Assembly (NCBI RefSeq): GCF_019746665.1
Contig: NZ_JAIERS010000001.1
Location: 62,001 to 126,000 of the forward strand
Reading direction: 5' to 3'
Length of the DNA: 64,000 nucleotides
Source of the DNA: Sphingomonas sp.
GTDB taxonomy: Bacteria > Pseudomonadota > Alphaproteobacteria > Sphingomonadales > Sphingomonadaceae
Below, in pieces: positions 1 to 8,455 of this stretch. The translations under genes and the position numbers were made by a program. Below the pieces are notes generated by a model. That model saw only the letters and a list, made by a program, of their open reading frames with translations. It made no database searches and had not been told where the DNA came from. Position 1 is the first letter of the stretch. Each line of letters begins with the position of its first letter.

Positions 1-1367
1 GCCAGCGCTTCGACCGGCGGCGCCTCCTCGATCTCGCGCGCGCCGGTATCGACGTTCAGATCGCGGAATTTGCGCGCCGTCACCAACGCGCGGCTTTCGA
101 AGCTCGACACGAACGTGTTGTAATTATTCACCGCGCTCGTCAGCCCCGCCCCCACCTTGCGCAGATCGCCGGCGGCCTTCGCCAGCCGTTCATACAATTC
201 CTTGCCCAACCGCCCGATCTCGGCGGCGTCGCGCGCGAGCTTTTCCTGGCGCCAGATCGAGGCGATCGTCTTCGCGATCGCGACCAGATTGGTCGGCGTC
301 GCGATCAGGACGCGGCGCTCGAACGCGTCGTCCCAAAGCTTCGCGTCCTGCTCCAGCGCGGCCGAGACGAAATGCTCGCCGGGCACGAACATCACCACGA
401 AATCGAGCGTGTCCTTGAATTGTGCCTGATAGGCCTTGTCGCCGAGCGCCTTCATGTGCGCGCGGATCGCCGCCGCGTGCGCCGCGAGCCCCGCCGCGCG
501 GCCGCCCTCGTCCTCAGCCTCGAATGCGTCCTGATAGGCGTTGAGCGAGACCTTGGCGTCGACGATCAGCGTGCGCCCGCCGGGGATGCGGATGATGACA
601 TCGGGGCGCAGCCGCCCGTCCTCGGTGCCGACGCTCACCTCGGTCTCGAAGTCGCAATGCTCGGCGAGACCACAGCTTTCGAGCACGTTGCGCAGCTGCT
701 GCTCGCCCCAGCGACCGCGTGCCTTTGGGGCATTGCGCAAGGCGTTGACCAGCCGCGCCGCCTCGCTGCTCACCTTTTCCTGGCCCTGGCGGAGTTCGGC
801 GAGCTGGCCCTTCAATTGATCGAACGCGCTCGCCCGCTCGGCCTCGACCGCTTTCACCGAGGCTTCGTAGAGCGACAGCCGCTCGCCGACCGGCTGGAGC
901 ACCGCGTTCAGGTTGCGCCGCGCCAGCTCCTCGGACTCGCGAAACCGTTCATCGGCGCGCTGCAAGAATTTTTGCTGCGCGTCGTTGAGCAGCTTGCCGG
1001 CGACATCACTGAACTGATGCGCCATCGCTTCCTTGGCATCGCGGAACTCGGCGAGCCGCGCCTCGAACGCCTCGGCCTGGGCGGTGAGCTTGGCGAGCTG
1101 GGTACGCGCCGCCTCGCGCTCGTCGCGCACCGCGTCGAGCGTCTCCTGCGTTTCGGCGAGCGCCACCGCGCGCTCCTCGGCGAGCGCGGCGGCGGCCTCA
1201 GCGCGTGCCTCGGCGCCCGCCAGATCGCGGATCGCGGCGCGGAACTCCTCGGTCCGTGCATCGCGCTCGGCGGCGAGATTGGCGATATCGCGCCCGCGCA
1301 GCAGCCACCCGGCGGCAAGCCCCAGCATCACCCCCAACAGCGCCAGGCCGATCGCGATTGCGTCCAC
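1..1367 (-). CDS. rmuC: DNA recombination protein RmuC (3' end beyond window)
   Basis: RmuC family, a membrane-anchored protein with a predicted nuclease-like core that limits inversions at short repeats. The reading frame is open from a GTG at 1367 to the window edge, so the C-terminus is missing. The N-terminus has one hydrophobic helix (about residues 3-23) followed by a long Ala/Glu/Arg-rich coiled coil to about residue 190, then the conserved core with GRWGE, LRPDVIIRIPGG, VDAKVSL and MFVPGE, and the late motif LIATPTNLVA. A G-rich Shine-Dalgarno (gggggc) sits just upstream of the GTG; an internal ATG at 1328 would remove part of the membrane helix, so GTG is preferred. Monocistronic as far as visible. 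Family assignment is secure; exact start less so. Confidence 0.9.
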   Translation of the reverse strand, partial: MDAIAIGLALLGVMLGLAAGWLLRGRDIANLAAERDARTEEFRAAIRDLAGAEARAEAAAALAEERAVALAETQETLDAVRDEREAARTQLAKLTAQAEAFEARLAEFRDAKEAMAHQFSDVAGKLLNDAQQKFLQRADERFRESEELARRNLNAVLQPVGERLSLYEASVKAVEAERASAFDQLKGQLAELRQGQEKVSSEAARLVNALRNAPKARGRWGEQQLRNVLESCGLAEHCDFETEVSVGTEDGRLRPDVIIRIPGGRTLIVDAKVSLNAYQDAFEAEDEGGRAAGLAAHAAAIRAHMKALGDKAYQAQFKDTLDFVVMFVPGEHFVSAALEQDAKLWDDAFERRVLIATPTNLVAIAKTIASIWRQEKLARDAAEIGRLGKELYERLAKAAGDLRKVGAGLTSAVNNYNTFVSSFESRALVTARKFRDLNVDTGAREIEEAPPVEAL

Positions 1368-1450
1368 TATGCTTGCCCCCGAACAGAACGAAGCGGGAAT
1401 CTACGCGCCGCATCGTTGAAGGGCAACCACGGGGTTTGCACGGGCGAACG

Positions 1451-1481
1451 CAAAAGCCCCCCGGCTGAGCCAGCCGAGGGG
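1451..1481 (-). terminator. rho-independent terminator of the ccdA operon
   Basis: Read on the minus strand, GGGG-a-CGGCTG style arms (1471-1481 with 1457-1467) close a 3-base loop and are followed by CTTTTG. It lies 26 bases past the stop of the CcdA gene and in front of rmuC, so it fits the end of the thioredoxin-ccdA unit. Stem has one mismatch; the T run is only four bases. Confidence 0.6.
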
Positions 1482-1506
1482 CCATTGTGACATATGGACG
1501 CGGCGA

Positions 1507-2235
1507 TCAGATCGACGTCGTCAGGTCGGTCAGCCATTGCGGCGAGTTGGTGACGATCACGCCTTCGACGATGTGGTCGCCCCCGGTCAGGATGAGCACG
1601 CCGACCACCGCCAGCAACGTGCCGAGCACACGCTTGCCGCCCTGCCCCGCGCTTAGCAGCTTGCCGCGCATCCGGGTGAAGACGGTGCGGGTCGCAAAGG
1701 CGAGGCCCACCAGCACGGTCGCGATGCCCAGCCCGAAAAAGGCCATCACCAGCGCGACGCCGGCAAGGTTCTGCCCCTGGGCCGCGAGAACGGTCGCCGC
1801 GCCCAGGGTCGGGCCGACACACGGGCTCCACACGAGCCCGAGCAGCGCCCCGATGCCGAACTGGCCGGCAAGCCCAAACCGCTCGAGCCCCGCCTGCCGC
1901 CGCGACGCCCAATCCGCGAGCGGCGCGGCGGCATTTTGGAGCATGTACTGGATGCGCGGCAGCAGCAGCGCGACGCCGGCGAGCAGCAGCAGGACCGCCC
2001 CGGCATAGCGCACCCAATCGCCGTCAAAGCCCGAAGCCGCGCCCACCGTCGCAAGCGCGAAGCCGACGCCCGTGAACGACACCACCAGCCCCGTCGCCAG
2101 CGCGAGCGGGCCATATTTATGGCTCTGCGCCGAGCTGCCGAGCACGATCGGCACCAGCGGCAGCACGCATGGGCTGAGGATGGTGAGCGCGCCAGCCGCA
2201 TAGGCCAGCAGCGGATTCAGACTTTCGGCGGCCAT
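1507..2235 (-). CDS. ccdA: CcdA-family thiol-disulfide transmembrane protein
   Basis: Inner-membrane CcdA/DsbD-beta family protein that passes reducing equivalents from cytoplasmic thioredoxin to periplasmic thiol partners. It is 242 residues with about six hydrophobic segments. The two redox cysteines are visible in symmetric motifs, SPCVLP (Cys23) and SPCVGP (Cys139), as expected for the internal pseudo-repeat of the family. It starts three bases after the stop of the periplasmic thioredoxin-like gene (TAA-gcg-ATG), so the pair is an operon and the thioredoxin-like protein is the likely client. Role could be cytochrome c maturation or general periplasmic thiol reduction; sequence alone does not separate these. 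Confidence 0.88.
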   Translation of the reverse strand: MAAESLNPLLAYAAGALTILSPCVLPLVPIVLGSSAQSHKYGPLALATGLVVSFTGVGFALATVGAASGFDGDWVRYAGAVLLLLAGVALLLPRIQYMLQNAAAPLADWASRRQAGLERFGLAGQFGIGALLGLVWSPCVGPTLGAATVLAAQGQNLAGVALVMAFFGLGIATVLVGLAFATRTVFTRMRGKLLSAGQGGKRVLGTLLAVVGVLILTGGDHIVEGVIVTNSPQWLTDLTTSI

Positions 2236-2238
2236 CGC

Positions 2239-2628
2239 TTAGTTGACCGCGGCGGCGAGCAGGTTGTTGATCGCGGTCTTGTCGGTCTGGAATTCCAGCC
2301 GGCTGACTTCCTTCTTGCCCTTATAGGCGATCAGCGTGCCCTGCTTGTGAACGCCGAGCGCGCGCCACGCATCCTTCTGGGTGTCGTAATCGATCTCGAA
2401 AATCGTCAGCTTGTCGAACTTGCTCGCGGCGATCGCACTCTGGATCGTGCCATGCTGCGAAGCACAGACCGGGCACCAGGGCGCCTTCACGTCGACGAGG
2501 ATAGCCTTGCCCGCACCCTGCGCGGCCGCGAATTCGGCGGCGGTGAACTTCTTCACCTCGGCGGCCTGGGCGGGAACGGCGAAGGCGACGAGCGCGACGG
2601 CGGCCACCGGGAAAATCGAGCGGATCAT
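2239..2628 (-). CDS. periplasmic thioredoxin-fold protein (WCPVC)
   Basis: A 129-residue secreted thioredoxin-fold protein. The start at 2628 is chosen because AGGAG lies at the right distance upstream and the residues that follow form a clear signal peptide (MIRSIFPV...) ending at AQA. The active site reads WCPVC (Cys52, Cys55) rather than the WCGPC of thioredoxin, followed by a DYDTQ stretch and a KQGTLIAYK strand in place of the usual cis-Pro loop. It is immediately upstream of, and probably co-translated with, the CcdA-like membrane protein, which likely keeps it reduced. Specific substrates unknown. Confidence 0.85.
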   Translation of the reverse strand: MIRSIFPVAAVALVAFAVPAQAAEVKKFTAAEFAAAQGAGKAILVDVKAPWCPVCASQHGTIQSAIAASKFDKLTIFEIDYDTQKDAWRALGVHKQGTLIAYKGKKEVSRLEFQTDKTAINNLLAAAVN

Positions 2629-2721
2629 TGGAAAGCTCCTAGTTTCGCGCGCCGCCATCGTAGCGGCGCTCCCGTCCGAATTCGCCGGCACCGCGCGAAA
2701 GGTTACAGCCGCCGTGCCCGC

Positions 2722-3444
2722 TCAGTCCTGTGAGCAAGGCGCCAGTTCGATGACGAGCCGGTCGCCCCCCATCCCGTCGAGCGGCCGGTAGCCTGGCCGC
2801 TGCGGCTGCGCGCGGCGGTCGCGATACGGCACGATCGTCTGGCAACGCTCCGCCTCGGCAATATCGTTGGTGGTCAACACGATGCCATGGCCTTCAGCGG
2901 CGAGCCGCTCGATCCAGCTCCACAGATCGTCGCGCAGGGCCGCATCGAAGCCCGTGGTCGGCTCATCGAGCAGGAGCAGCGCCGGCCGGTGCAGGATGGT
3001 CGCCACGAACTGGACACGGCGCGCCCAATCGCCGGAAAGCTCGCCACAGCGTTTGTCCAATATCGACCGTAACGCATAGCGCTCCACTGCCGCGGCGATG
3101 GCACGATGGGCGGCGGCAATGCTATGTTCCTCCGCGCTTTGGCTGAGAACTTCGAGCACGGTGAGCTCGGGCGACAGACCTAGCCGATTTCCCATATAAC
3201 CGATGCGGGACCGCCGCAGCGCGCTTGTCGAACCCACATCCTCGCCCAGCACCTGGCCACCGCCGGCGTCGGGCCGCAACAGCCCCGCGATCATGCGCAG
3301 GGTGGTCGTCTTGCCGCTGCCTGGCGCGCCCACCAGGCCGAGAATCCCGCCCGGCTCGAGCGTCAGCGAAACGCCTTCCACGACCTGCAGCTCGCCAAAT
3401 GACTTGGCGAGTTCATTCACATCGATCAGTCGCTCCCCGTGCAT
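2722..3444 (-). CDS. ABC transporter ATP-binding protein with altered Q and H loops
   Basis: A 240-residue ABC ATPase most like the NatA/DrrA-type ATPases of ABC-2 exporters. Walker A is intact (GAPGSGKT, residues 39-46) and Walker B is intact (LLLLDEP, Asp160/Glu161). Other motifs deviate: the signature is LSGDW instead of LSGGQ, the Q-loop position in GYMGNRLGL carries Asn instead of Gln, the D-loop is GFDAA, and the H-loop reads LTTND, with Asn193 where the switch His is expected. No permease gene is adjacent; the nearest genes are a thioredoxin-like protein and an intergenic region. It may be a weakly active or regulatory ATPase, or a decaying gene, although the frame is intact. Confidence 0.85.
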   Translation of the reverse strand: MHGERLIDVNELAKSFGELQVVEGVSLTLEPGGILGLVGAPGSGKTTTLRMIAGLLRPDAGGGQVLGEDVGSTSALRRSRIGYMGNRLGLSPELTVLEVLSQSAEEHSIAAAHRAIAAAVERYALRSILDKRCGELSGDWARRVQFVATILHRPALLLLDEPTTGFDAALRDDLWSWIERLAAEGHGIVLTTNDIAEAERCQTIVPYRDRRAQPQRPGYRPLDGMGGDRLVIELAPCSQD

Positions 3445-3790
3445 ATCAAAGGGTGGCCTTCAATCGATCAGCATCAGCCGCGCTTGGTTTCTTAAACATC
3501 GGTCGCCATCCTCGCGTCCATGCGCAAAGGGTGCGACGGACCTGCTTGTTTCGCCGCGCTGAGCGACGCGGTTACGCTGCATTCCTCCTAGCCGATATTT
3601 ATTCACACGGTCGGTGGCACGCCAAGATCAGGACGGGCGGGGACGCGCAATAAGCGCAAGGCGAGACAATTATGCGGGCTATCCATTGCCCTTGCGCACA
3701 GATCAACAGCAAGATTGTGCAAAACCGCCAAGAAAGGGCAAGTTGCCGGCGGTTAGCGCGCGCCGTCGCTTTCGAACGCACGCGTCGCGG
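3445..3790. other. intergenic stretch, nothing assigned
   Basis: About 345 bases between the ABC ATPase start and the small membrane-peptide gene. Open frames here are short, lack ribosome binding sites and overlap on several frames. It must hold the promoter of the minus-strand ATPase, but I see no convincing -35/-10 pair or palindrome. Confidence 0.4.
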
Positions 3791-3901
3791 TCAACGCCGC
3801 GCGTTGTTCGTCCGATCAGTGAGCGAGGTGAACAGCAAGCCAAGGCAGAAACTGCTCATCGCGCCGAGCACCAGCATCAGGTACGCAGTATCAATCGTCA
3901 T
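3791..3901 (-). CDS. predicted 36-residue single-pass membrane peptide
   Basis: A short frame, ATG at 3901 to TGA at 3791, encoding 36 residues. Residues 7-24 (YLMLVLGAMSSFCLGLLF) are a continuous hydrophobic helix, followed by a polar tail rich in Arg and Asn. A good Shine-Dalgarno (GGAGA) lies seven bases before the ATG. A perfect FNR/FixK box (3959-3972) lies 58 bases upstream, between this gene and the divergent universal stress protein. I do not recognise a family; it has the size and shape of small respiratory-complex subunits such as CydX but no clear sequence similarity to them. Coding status is inferred from start, helix and operator. Confidence 0.5.
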   Translation of the reverse strand: MTIDTAYLMLVLGAMSSFCLGLLFTSLTDRTNNARR

Positions 3902-3958
3902 CTTCTGTCTCCAATTCAACAGCGGGATCATCATCACCTGCGCCACCCCCACAAGAAT

Positions 3959-3972
3959 TTGATCGCGATCAA
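3959..3972. promoter_or_regulatory. FNR/FixK-type operator, perfect palindrome
   Basis: TTGATCGCGATCAA matches the FNR consensus TTGAT-N4-ATCAA exactly on both half sites. It lies in the divergent promoter region, 80 bases before the universal stress protein ATG and 57 bases before the small peptide ATG. The FNR-type regulator at 7652 has the recognition-helix residues Glu-Thr-Val-Ser-Arg that contact TTGAT half sites, so autologous control is likely. Confidence 0.8.
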
Positions 3973-4052
3973 ACCCATCTTGCGAGCATTACGAATGGCA
4001 GCCCGAATGCCATCCGCGTAGCCTTGGCGCATCACCTCGAAGGGAGCTGGCC

Positions 4053-4859
4053 ATGCGAAACATCTTGTTGCTGGTGCATGACGACGCCGGGCAGGAAGCG
4101 CGGCTTCAGGTGGCACTCGACCTCGCCCGCGCCTTTGACGCGCATCTGAACTGCCTCGACGTGTCGATCGTCCCCATGATGGTCGACGATTATGCCGGGC
4201 TCGGCGGCCAGGCGATGCTGCTCGCCGAGGAACGCGCCGCCGAGGCCGCCAACGCGGCGCGGCTAAAAGCGCGGCTCGCGATCGAAGGCGTGAACTACAG
4301 CTGGCAAGAAGCGGCCGGTGATCCTGCCTTGTGCCTGAAGGAGGCCTCCCGGCTGAACGATGTCGTGGTGCTCAACCGCGCGCTCGACAGCGCTGCTTAT
4401 CCTAATATGGGCGAACTCGCGGGTGCGGTGCTGAACGAGGGGCTGCTCCCGGTGTTCGCGGTGCCGGAGCAGGCGCGCGGCATCAAGGTGGAGGGCGACG
4501 CGCTGATCGCGTGGGACGGCTCCCGCGAGGCCGAGAGCGCGCTCAAGGCAGCGCTGCCGCTGCTGACCCAAGCCCGCAGCGTGACATTGCTGCACATCGG
4601 CGCGGCGATGATCGCGGTGCCGCCGGAACAGGCCGCGATCTACCTCGCGCGGCGGGGTATTCGGGTCGAGGTGCGCCACGAACCTGGCGATTCCCGGCGG
4701 GTGGGCGTCCAGCTGCTCGCCGAGGCGGCGGCGCAGTGCGACTATCTGGTGATGGGGGGCTTCGCGCATCCGCGCTGGTTCGAAAGCGTGTTCGGCGGCG
4801 TCACCGCCAGCGCGCTCGCCGCGAGCCCCGTCCCGGTACTGCTCGCGCGCGGGCGATAG
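4053..4859 (+). CDS. tandem-domain universal stress protein (UspA family)
   Basis: A 268-residue cytoplasmic protein with two UspA-type domains. The first (about 1-140) starts MRNILLLVHDD; the second (about 150-268) starts GDALIAWDGS and ends with the nucleotide-loop-like MGGFAHPRWFESVFGGVTASALAASPVPVLLA, where a G-x2-G-x9-G-S/T pattern is approximated. An AGGGAG ribosome binding site precedes the ATG. Its promoter region carries a perfect FNR box, and it sits directly upstream of fixL, so it is probably induced at low oxygen. Such tandem UspA proteins are common in FNR/FixK regulons of alphaproteobacteria; molecular role is unknown. Confidence 0.88.
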   Translation: MRNILLLVHDDAGQEARLQVALDLARAFDAHLNCLDVSIVPMMVDDYAGLGGQAMLLAEERAAEAANAARLKARLAIEGVNYSWQEAAGDPALCLKEASRLNDVVVLNRALDSAAYPNMGELAGAVLNEGLLPVFAVPEQARGIKVEGDALIAWDGSREAESALKAALPLLTQARSVTLLHIGAAMIAVPPEQAAIYLARRGIRVEVRHEPGDSRRVGVQLLAEAAAQCDYLVMGGFAHPRWFESVFGGVTASALAASPVPVLLARGR

Positions 4860-4964
4860 CCGCCCCCCGTCTTGATCCGCGGCGTACGCTAACCGTGTCA
4901 TAAAGGACGATTAATCACCGCCGGGACTTGGCGTGATGCCGCCCATCGCGCTAAACTACCCACA

Positions 4965-6497
4965 ATGGGCGGGGAGATGATCGACCCGGGGCTCGAGCCC
5001 GAGCGTATTGCCGACGAACTCGCGCGGTTCGTCGCCGCGATGAGCGACCGTGCGCTGATCCTGCTCGCGCCCGACGGTCGCATCGCCAGCTGGAACCGGG
5101 GCGCCGAGCTGCTCACCGGCTGGTCGCCCGCCGAGGTGATCGGCGAACCCGTCGACCTGCTCTACACGCCCGGCGAGCGCGACCAGGGCCAGCCGGCGGA
5201 GGACCGCGTCACCGCGCGGCTTGCGCCACTACGCAGCGAGGCATGGCGGCTCCGCAAGGACGGCTCCGAATTCTTTGCGGACACCACCCTCGCCGCCCTC
5301 ACCGGCCGTGGCGGCATGGTGCGCGGCTACGGCCTGTCGCTACACGACATCACCCCGCGCAAGGCGGCGCAACAGGCGCTGGTACAAAGTGAACTTCACT
5401 ATCGCTCGATCCTGGCGACCGTGCCCGACGCGATGGTGGTGATCGACGAGCGCGGCAAGATTCTGTCGTTCAGCGCCGCCGCCGAACGCCTGTTCGGCTA
5501 TCGCGAGGCCGAACTGCTCGGCGACAATGTCAGCCGGCTGATGCCCGACGCCGACCGTCACCGACACGACGGCTATATGCGCCGCTATGCCGACACCGCC
5601 GAGCCACGGATCATCGGCATCGGCCGTGTCGTGCTCGGCCAGAAGCGCGACGGCAGCCACTTCCCGATGGAGCTGGCGGTGGGCGAAGCGCATAGCGAGG
5701 GGCACCGCGTCTTCACCGGCTTCATCCGCGATCTGACCGAGCGGCAACGCGCCGAACTGCGCCTGAAGGAGCTGCAATCGGAGCTGATCCACGTCTCCCG
5801 GGTCAGCGCGATGGGGACGATGGCATCGACGTTGGCGCACGAACTCAACCAGCCGCTCACGGCGGTCGCCAATTATCTGGAGGCCGGACGCGACCTGGTG
5901 ACGCGCGACGACGCCGGCAGCCGCGCGACCGCCGCCGAGGCGATGACCGAGGCCGCGCACGAGGCACTACGCGCCGGCAGGATCGTCCGCCGCCTGCGCG
6001 ATTTCGTCCAGCGCGGCGAGCTCGAGCAGCGGCCCGAGCCGCTCGCGCAACTGGTCGAAGAAGCCAGTCGGCTGGCGCTGATGGGCGGGCGCGAGCGCGG
6101 CATGCGCGGCTTCATCGAGCTCGATCCCACCGCGCCGATGGTGGTGGTCGATCGGGTGCAGGTGCAGCAGGTGCTCGTCAACCTGTTGCGCAACGCGGTC
6201 GAGGCGATGACCGACAGCCCGGTGCGCGATGTGACGGTCAGCAGCCGTGCCGATGGCGAGATGGTGCGCGTATCGGTGACCGACACCGGCAGCGGCATCG
6301 ATCCCATCGTCGCGCCACGACTGTTCGCCGCCTTCTCCAGCAGCAAGGAGACGGGCATGGGCCTTGGCCTGTCGATCTGCCGCACCATCATCGAGGCGCA
6401 TGGCGGACGCATCTGGGCCGATACCGGGCCGGGCGGCCGTGGCACCGCGTTCCACTTCACTTTGCCCCAAGCGCATGGCGAGGACGAACATGACTGA
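4965..6497 (+). CDS. fixL: oxygen-sensing histidine kinase FixL (PAS-haem PAS-HisKA-HATPase)
   Basis: A 510-residue soluble sensor kinase. Domains in order: PAS (about 20-135), a second PAS (about 142-262), HisKA with the phospho-acceptor in AHELNQP (His292), and HATPase with N-box [10 protein letters not shown]1 DTGSGID and G2 GMGLGLSI. The second PAS carries the FixL haem signature: proximal His201 in RHDGY, Arg207 six residues later and Arg221 in IIGIGR, the same spacing as His200, Arg206 and Arg220 of Bradyrhizobium FixL. So it should bind haem and be switched off by oxygen. No membrane segments. It overlaps fixJ by 8 bp. The ATG at 4965 lacks a strong ribosome site; ATG at 4977 is possible. 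Confidence 0.93.
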   Translation: MGGEMIDPGLEPERIADELARFVAAMSDRALILLAPDGRIASWNRGAELLTGWSPAEVIGEPVDLLYTPGERDQGQPAEDRVTARLAPLRSEAWRLRKDGSEFFADTTLAALTGRGGMVRGYGLSLHDITPRKAAQQALVQSELHYRSILATVPDAMVVIDERGKILSFSAAAERLFGYREAELLGDNVSRLMPDADRHRHDGYMRRYADTAEPRIIGIGRVVLGQKRDGSHFPMELAVGEAHSEGHRVFTGFIRDLTERQRAELRLKELQSELIHVSRVSAMGTMASTLAHELNQPLTAVANYLEAGRDLVTRDDAGSRATAAEAMTEAAHEALRAGRIVRRLRDFVQRGELEQRPEPLAQLVEEASRLALMGGRERGMRGFIELDPTAPMVVVDRVQVQQVLVNLLRNAVEAMTDSPVRDVTVSSRADGEMVRVSVTDTGSGIDPIVAPRLFAAFSSSKETGMGLGLSICRTIIEAHGGRIWADTGPGGRGTAFHFTLPQAHGEDEHD

Positions 6498-7098
6498 GCA
6501 ACGCGTTTACGTGGTCGATGACGAGGAAGCCGTGCGGCGTTCGCTTGGCTTCCTCCTGCGCACCTCGGGCTATCAGGCCTCGCTCTTCGCCTCCGGCACC
6601 GAGTTTCTGCGCGAAGCCCGGGGGCTAGAACCCGGCTGCGTCCTGCTGGACGTGCGAATGCCGGAGATGGACGGGCTGGAGGTGCAGCGCGAGATGGCGG
6701 CGCGCGGTATCACCTTGCCGGTGATCGTGCTCACCGGGCACGGCGACATCACCACCGCCGTGCAGGCGATGAAGGCGGGCGCGGTCGATTTCCTGGAGAA
6801 ACCCTTCGAGAAGGCCGCCTTGCTGACCGCGCTCGAGGCGGGCTTCGCGCGTGTCGATCAGGTCGGCGAAGGGGCCGATGCCGCGCGCGCGGCGGGCGTG
6901 CGGCTAGCCGCGCTCACCGCGCGCGAACGCGACGTGCTGGCCGGCCTTGCCAAAGGCCTGCCCAACAAAACCATCGCTTATGATCTTGGGATTTCGCCAC
7001 GTACGGTCGAGGTCCACCGCGCCAACCTGATGACGAAGCTTGAGGTTCGCAGCCTTTCAGAGGCTTTACGCATCGCCTTCGCGGCGGGTATGGGCTGA
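6490..7098 (+). CDS. fixJ: response regulator FixJ
   Basis: A 202-residue FixJ/NarL-type regulator. The receiver domain (1-120) has acidic pocket DDEE, phospho-acceptor Asp54 in [11 protein letters not shown], the [18 protein letters not shown] helix and Lys in EKPFE, all typical of FixJ. The C-terminal LuxR-type HTH (about 140-202) has [32 protein letters not shown]. The ATG at 6490 overlaps the 3' end of fixL by 8 bp, giving translational coupling and marking the cognate kinase. In rhizobia FixJ-P activates fixK; here the candidate downstream regulator is the FNR-type gene at 7652. No nitrogen-fixation genes are visible. Confidence 0.92.
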   Translation: MTEQRVYVVDDEEAVRRSLGFLLRTSGYQASLFASGTEFLREARGLEPGCVLLDVRMPEMDGLEVQREMAARGITLPVIVLTGHGDITTAVQAMKAGAVDFLEKPFEKAALLTALEAGFARVDQVGEGADAARAAGVRLAALTARERDVLAGLAKGLPNKTIAYDLGISPRTVEVHRANLMTKLEVRSLSEALRIAFAAGMG

Positions 7099-7269
7099 GG
7101 GGACTTGAGCTAGTCTTTGACCTGACTTGATTTTTTATTCACATCACCTTGAGACAATCATTACCCCGCTTGTCCTTGTGCCGGTCCCCGGCTGACTGCG
7201 GAAGACTACGTAGCGACGCTGCCGGCCGCCTCTGCCATTTTCCCCCTGGGCTGAGGCGAGATAAGGTGG

Positions 7270-7641
7270 ATGGGACAAGCTTTGGGTTCCGATAGCACCC
7301 CGCTGCAGCTGTTGCTGATCGAGGACGACGAAGAGGTTCGTCGCTCGTTCCAGCTGCTGTTGCAGGGCCATGGCTATGAGGTCCGTGCCTTCGCCGGCGC
7401 GCGATCCGCGATGGCCGGAGACCACAGCCCGTTCGACGTGATGATCTGCGACTATCGCTTGCCGGATGGCGATGGCTTGTCGGTGCTGCGGGCGATGCGC
7501 GAAGGCGGCTGGCAGGGACGCGCGATCCTGATGACGGGCTTCCCCGACGCGCGATTGCGCGACGAAGCCCGCGCCTGCGGGTTCGAGGCGGTGCTGGAAA
7601 AGCCACTGCGCGCGCGCGATCTGGTCGCCGCGCTGGGATAG
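7270..7641 (+). CDS. single-domain response regulator (receiver only)
   Basis: A 123-residue receiver domain without an output domain. The acidic pair EDDEE, the phospho-acceptor Asp in ICDYRLPDGDG, a Thr in LMTGFP and the Lys in LEKPLRA are all present, so it should be phosphorylated. It ends ten bases before the FNR-type gene and is probably co-transcribed with it. Receiver-only proteins near fixL genes may act as a phosphate sink or as an anti-kinase module (compare FixT), but FixT lacks the phospho-acceptor and this protein has it. Role inferred. Confidence 0.82.
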   Translation: MGQALGSDSTPLQLLLIEDDEEVRRSFQLLLQGHGYEVRAFAGARSAMAGDHSPFDVMICDYRLPDGDGLSVLRAMREGGWQGRAILMTGFPDARLRDEARACGFEAVLEKPLRARDLVAALG

Positions 7642-7651
7642 GAGGGAGAGT

Positions 7652-8359
7652 ATGCCCGGTACCGCCACGCTGCCATCGCGCTGCACCGACTGTTCGGGGC
7701 GGGCAAGCGCGATCTGCGCTCAGCTCCATCCCGATGCCCTCCATGATTTCGCTGGGCTGGGCCGGGTGCGCCAACTGCGACCAGGGACGACCTTGAGCTG
7801 GGAGGGCGAGCGGGTCACCTCGGTCGGCACGGTGCGGACCGGGCTGCTTAAGCTCAGCGCGTCGCTCGCCGATGGGCGCGAGTTGATCCTGGGCGTGGCC
7901 GGTCCGGGGGATATTGTCGGCAACCCGCTGGGCGCGCCCGCGACGCATAGCGTCACCGCGCTTGGCGAGGCGAGCCTGTGCCTGGTGCCGCGCGACGCGT
8001 TCACCGCGTTCATGGCACGCGAGGGCAAAGCGGCGCAGGCGCTGCTCGAACGGCTGTTCGGCGAGCTAGACAATGCCCGGCGCTGGCTGCTGCTGATCGG
8101 CCGCAAGAATGCCGCCGAACGGGTCGCGAGCCTGTTGCTCGACCTTGCCGACCGCGCCGGCGGTACCGAGGGCACGGCGATCGCGCTGCCGCTCTCGCGT
8201 CAGCAAATGGCGGGACTGCTGGGGCTGACCATCGAAACGGTGAGCCGCCGCCTCCATCGCTTCGCCGATGATGGCGTGATCGCGCTCCCCGACCTGCGCC
8301 ATTTCGTGCTGCACGACCGCATGGCGCTCGCCGCCCTCGCGGGGGAACCAGCCGACTAG
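7652..8359 (+). CDS. fnr: FNR/FnrN-type oxygen-sensing Crp-family regulator
   Basis: A 235-residue Crp/Fnr family regulator. It carries N-terminal cysteines Cys11, Cys14 and Cys22 in a C-x2-C-x7-C pattern, as in FnrN proteins, and a central Cys110, which together can ligate an oxygen-labile [4Fe-4S] cluster. The cNMP-like barrel spans about 30-125, the dimer helix about 130-160, and the HTH has LLGLTIETVSRRLHRF, where Glu, Ser and Arg are the TTGAT-reading residues of FNR. Start at 7652 is supported by GGGAGAG. It likely acts on the perfect FNR box at 3959 and elsewhere in the genome, and it follows a receiver-only regulator by ten bases. Confidence 0.92.
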   Translation: MPGTATLPSRCTDCSGRASAICAQLHPDALHDFAGLGRVRQLRPGTTLSWEGERVTSVGTVRTGLLKLSASLADGRELILGVAGPGDIVGNPLGAPATHSVTALGEASLCLVPRDAFTAFMAREGKAAQALLERLFGELDNARRWLLLIGRKNAAERVASLLLDLADRAGGTEGTAIALPLSRQQMAGLLGLTIETVSRRLHRFADDGVIALPDLRHFVLHDRMALAALAGEPAD

Positions 8360-8455
8360 GCTGTTCGCCGTGCGCGTTGGGCCTTAACGAGCCTGCCGCC
8401 CCGCCTCGGCGACCGAACCGACGGAACCGCCCGCCGTGCCGTTCGTCCTTAGGCC

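Noticed and set aside
7115..7140. TTGACCTGACTTGATT considered as an FNR or FixK site before the receiver-only regulator
   Set aside because: The half sites are in direct rather than inverted orientation and no ATCAA arm follows at the right spacing.
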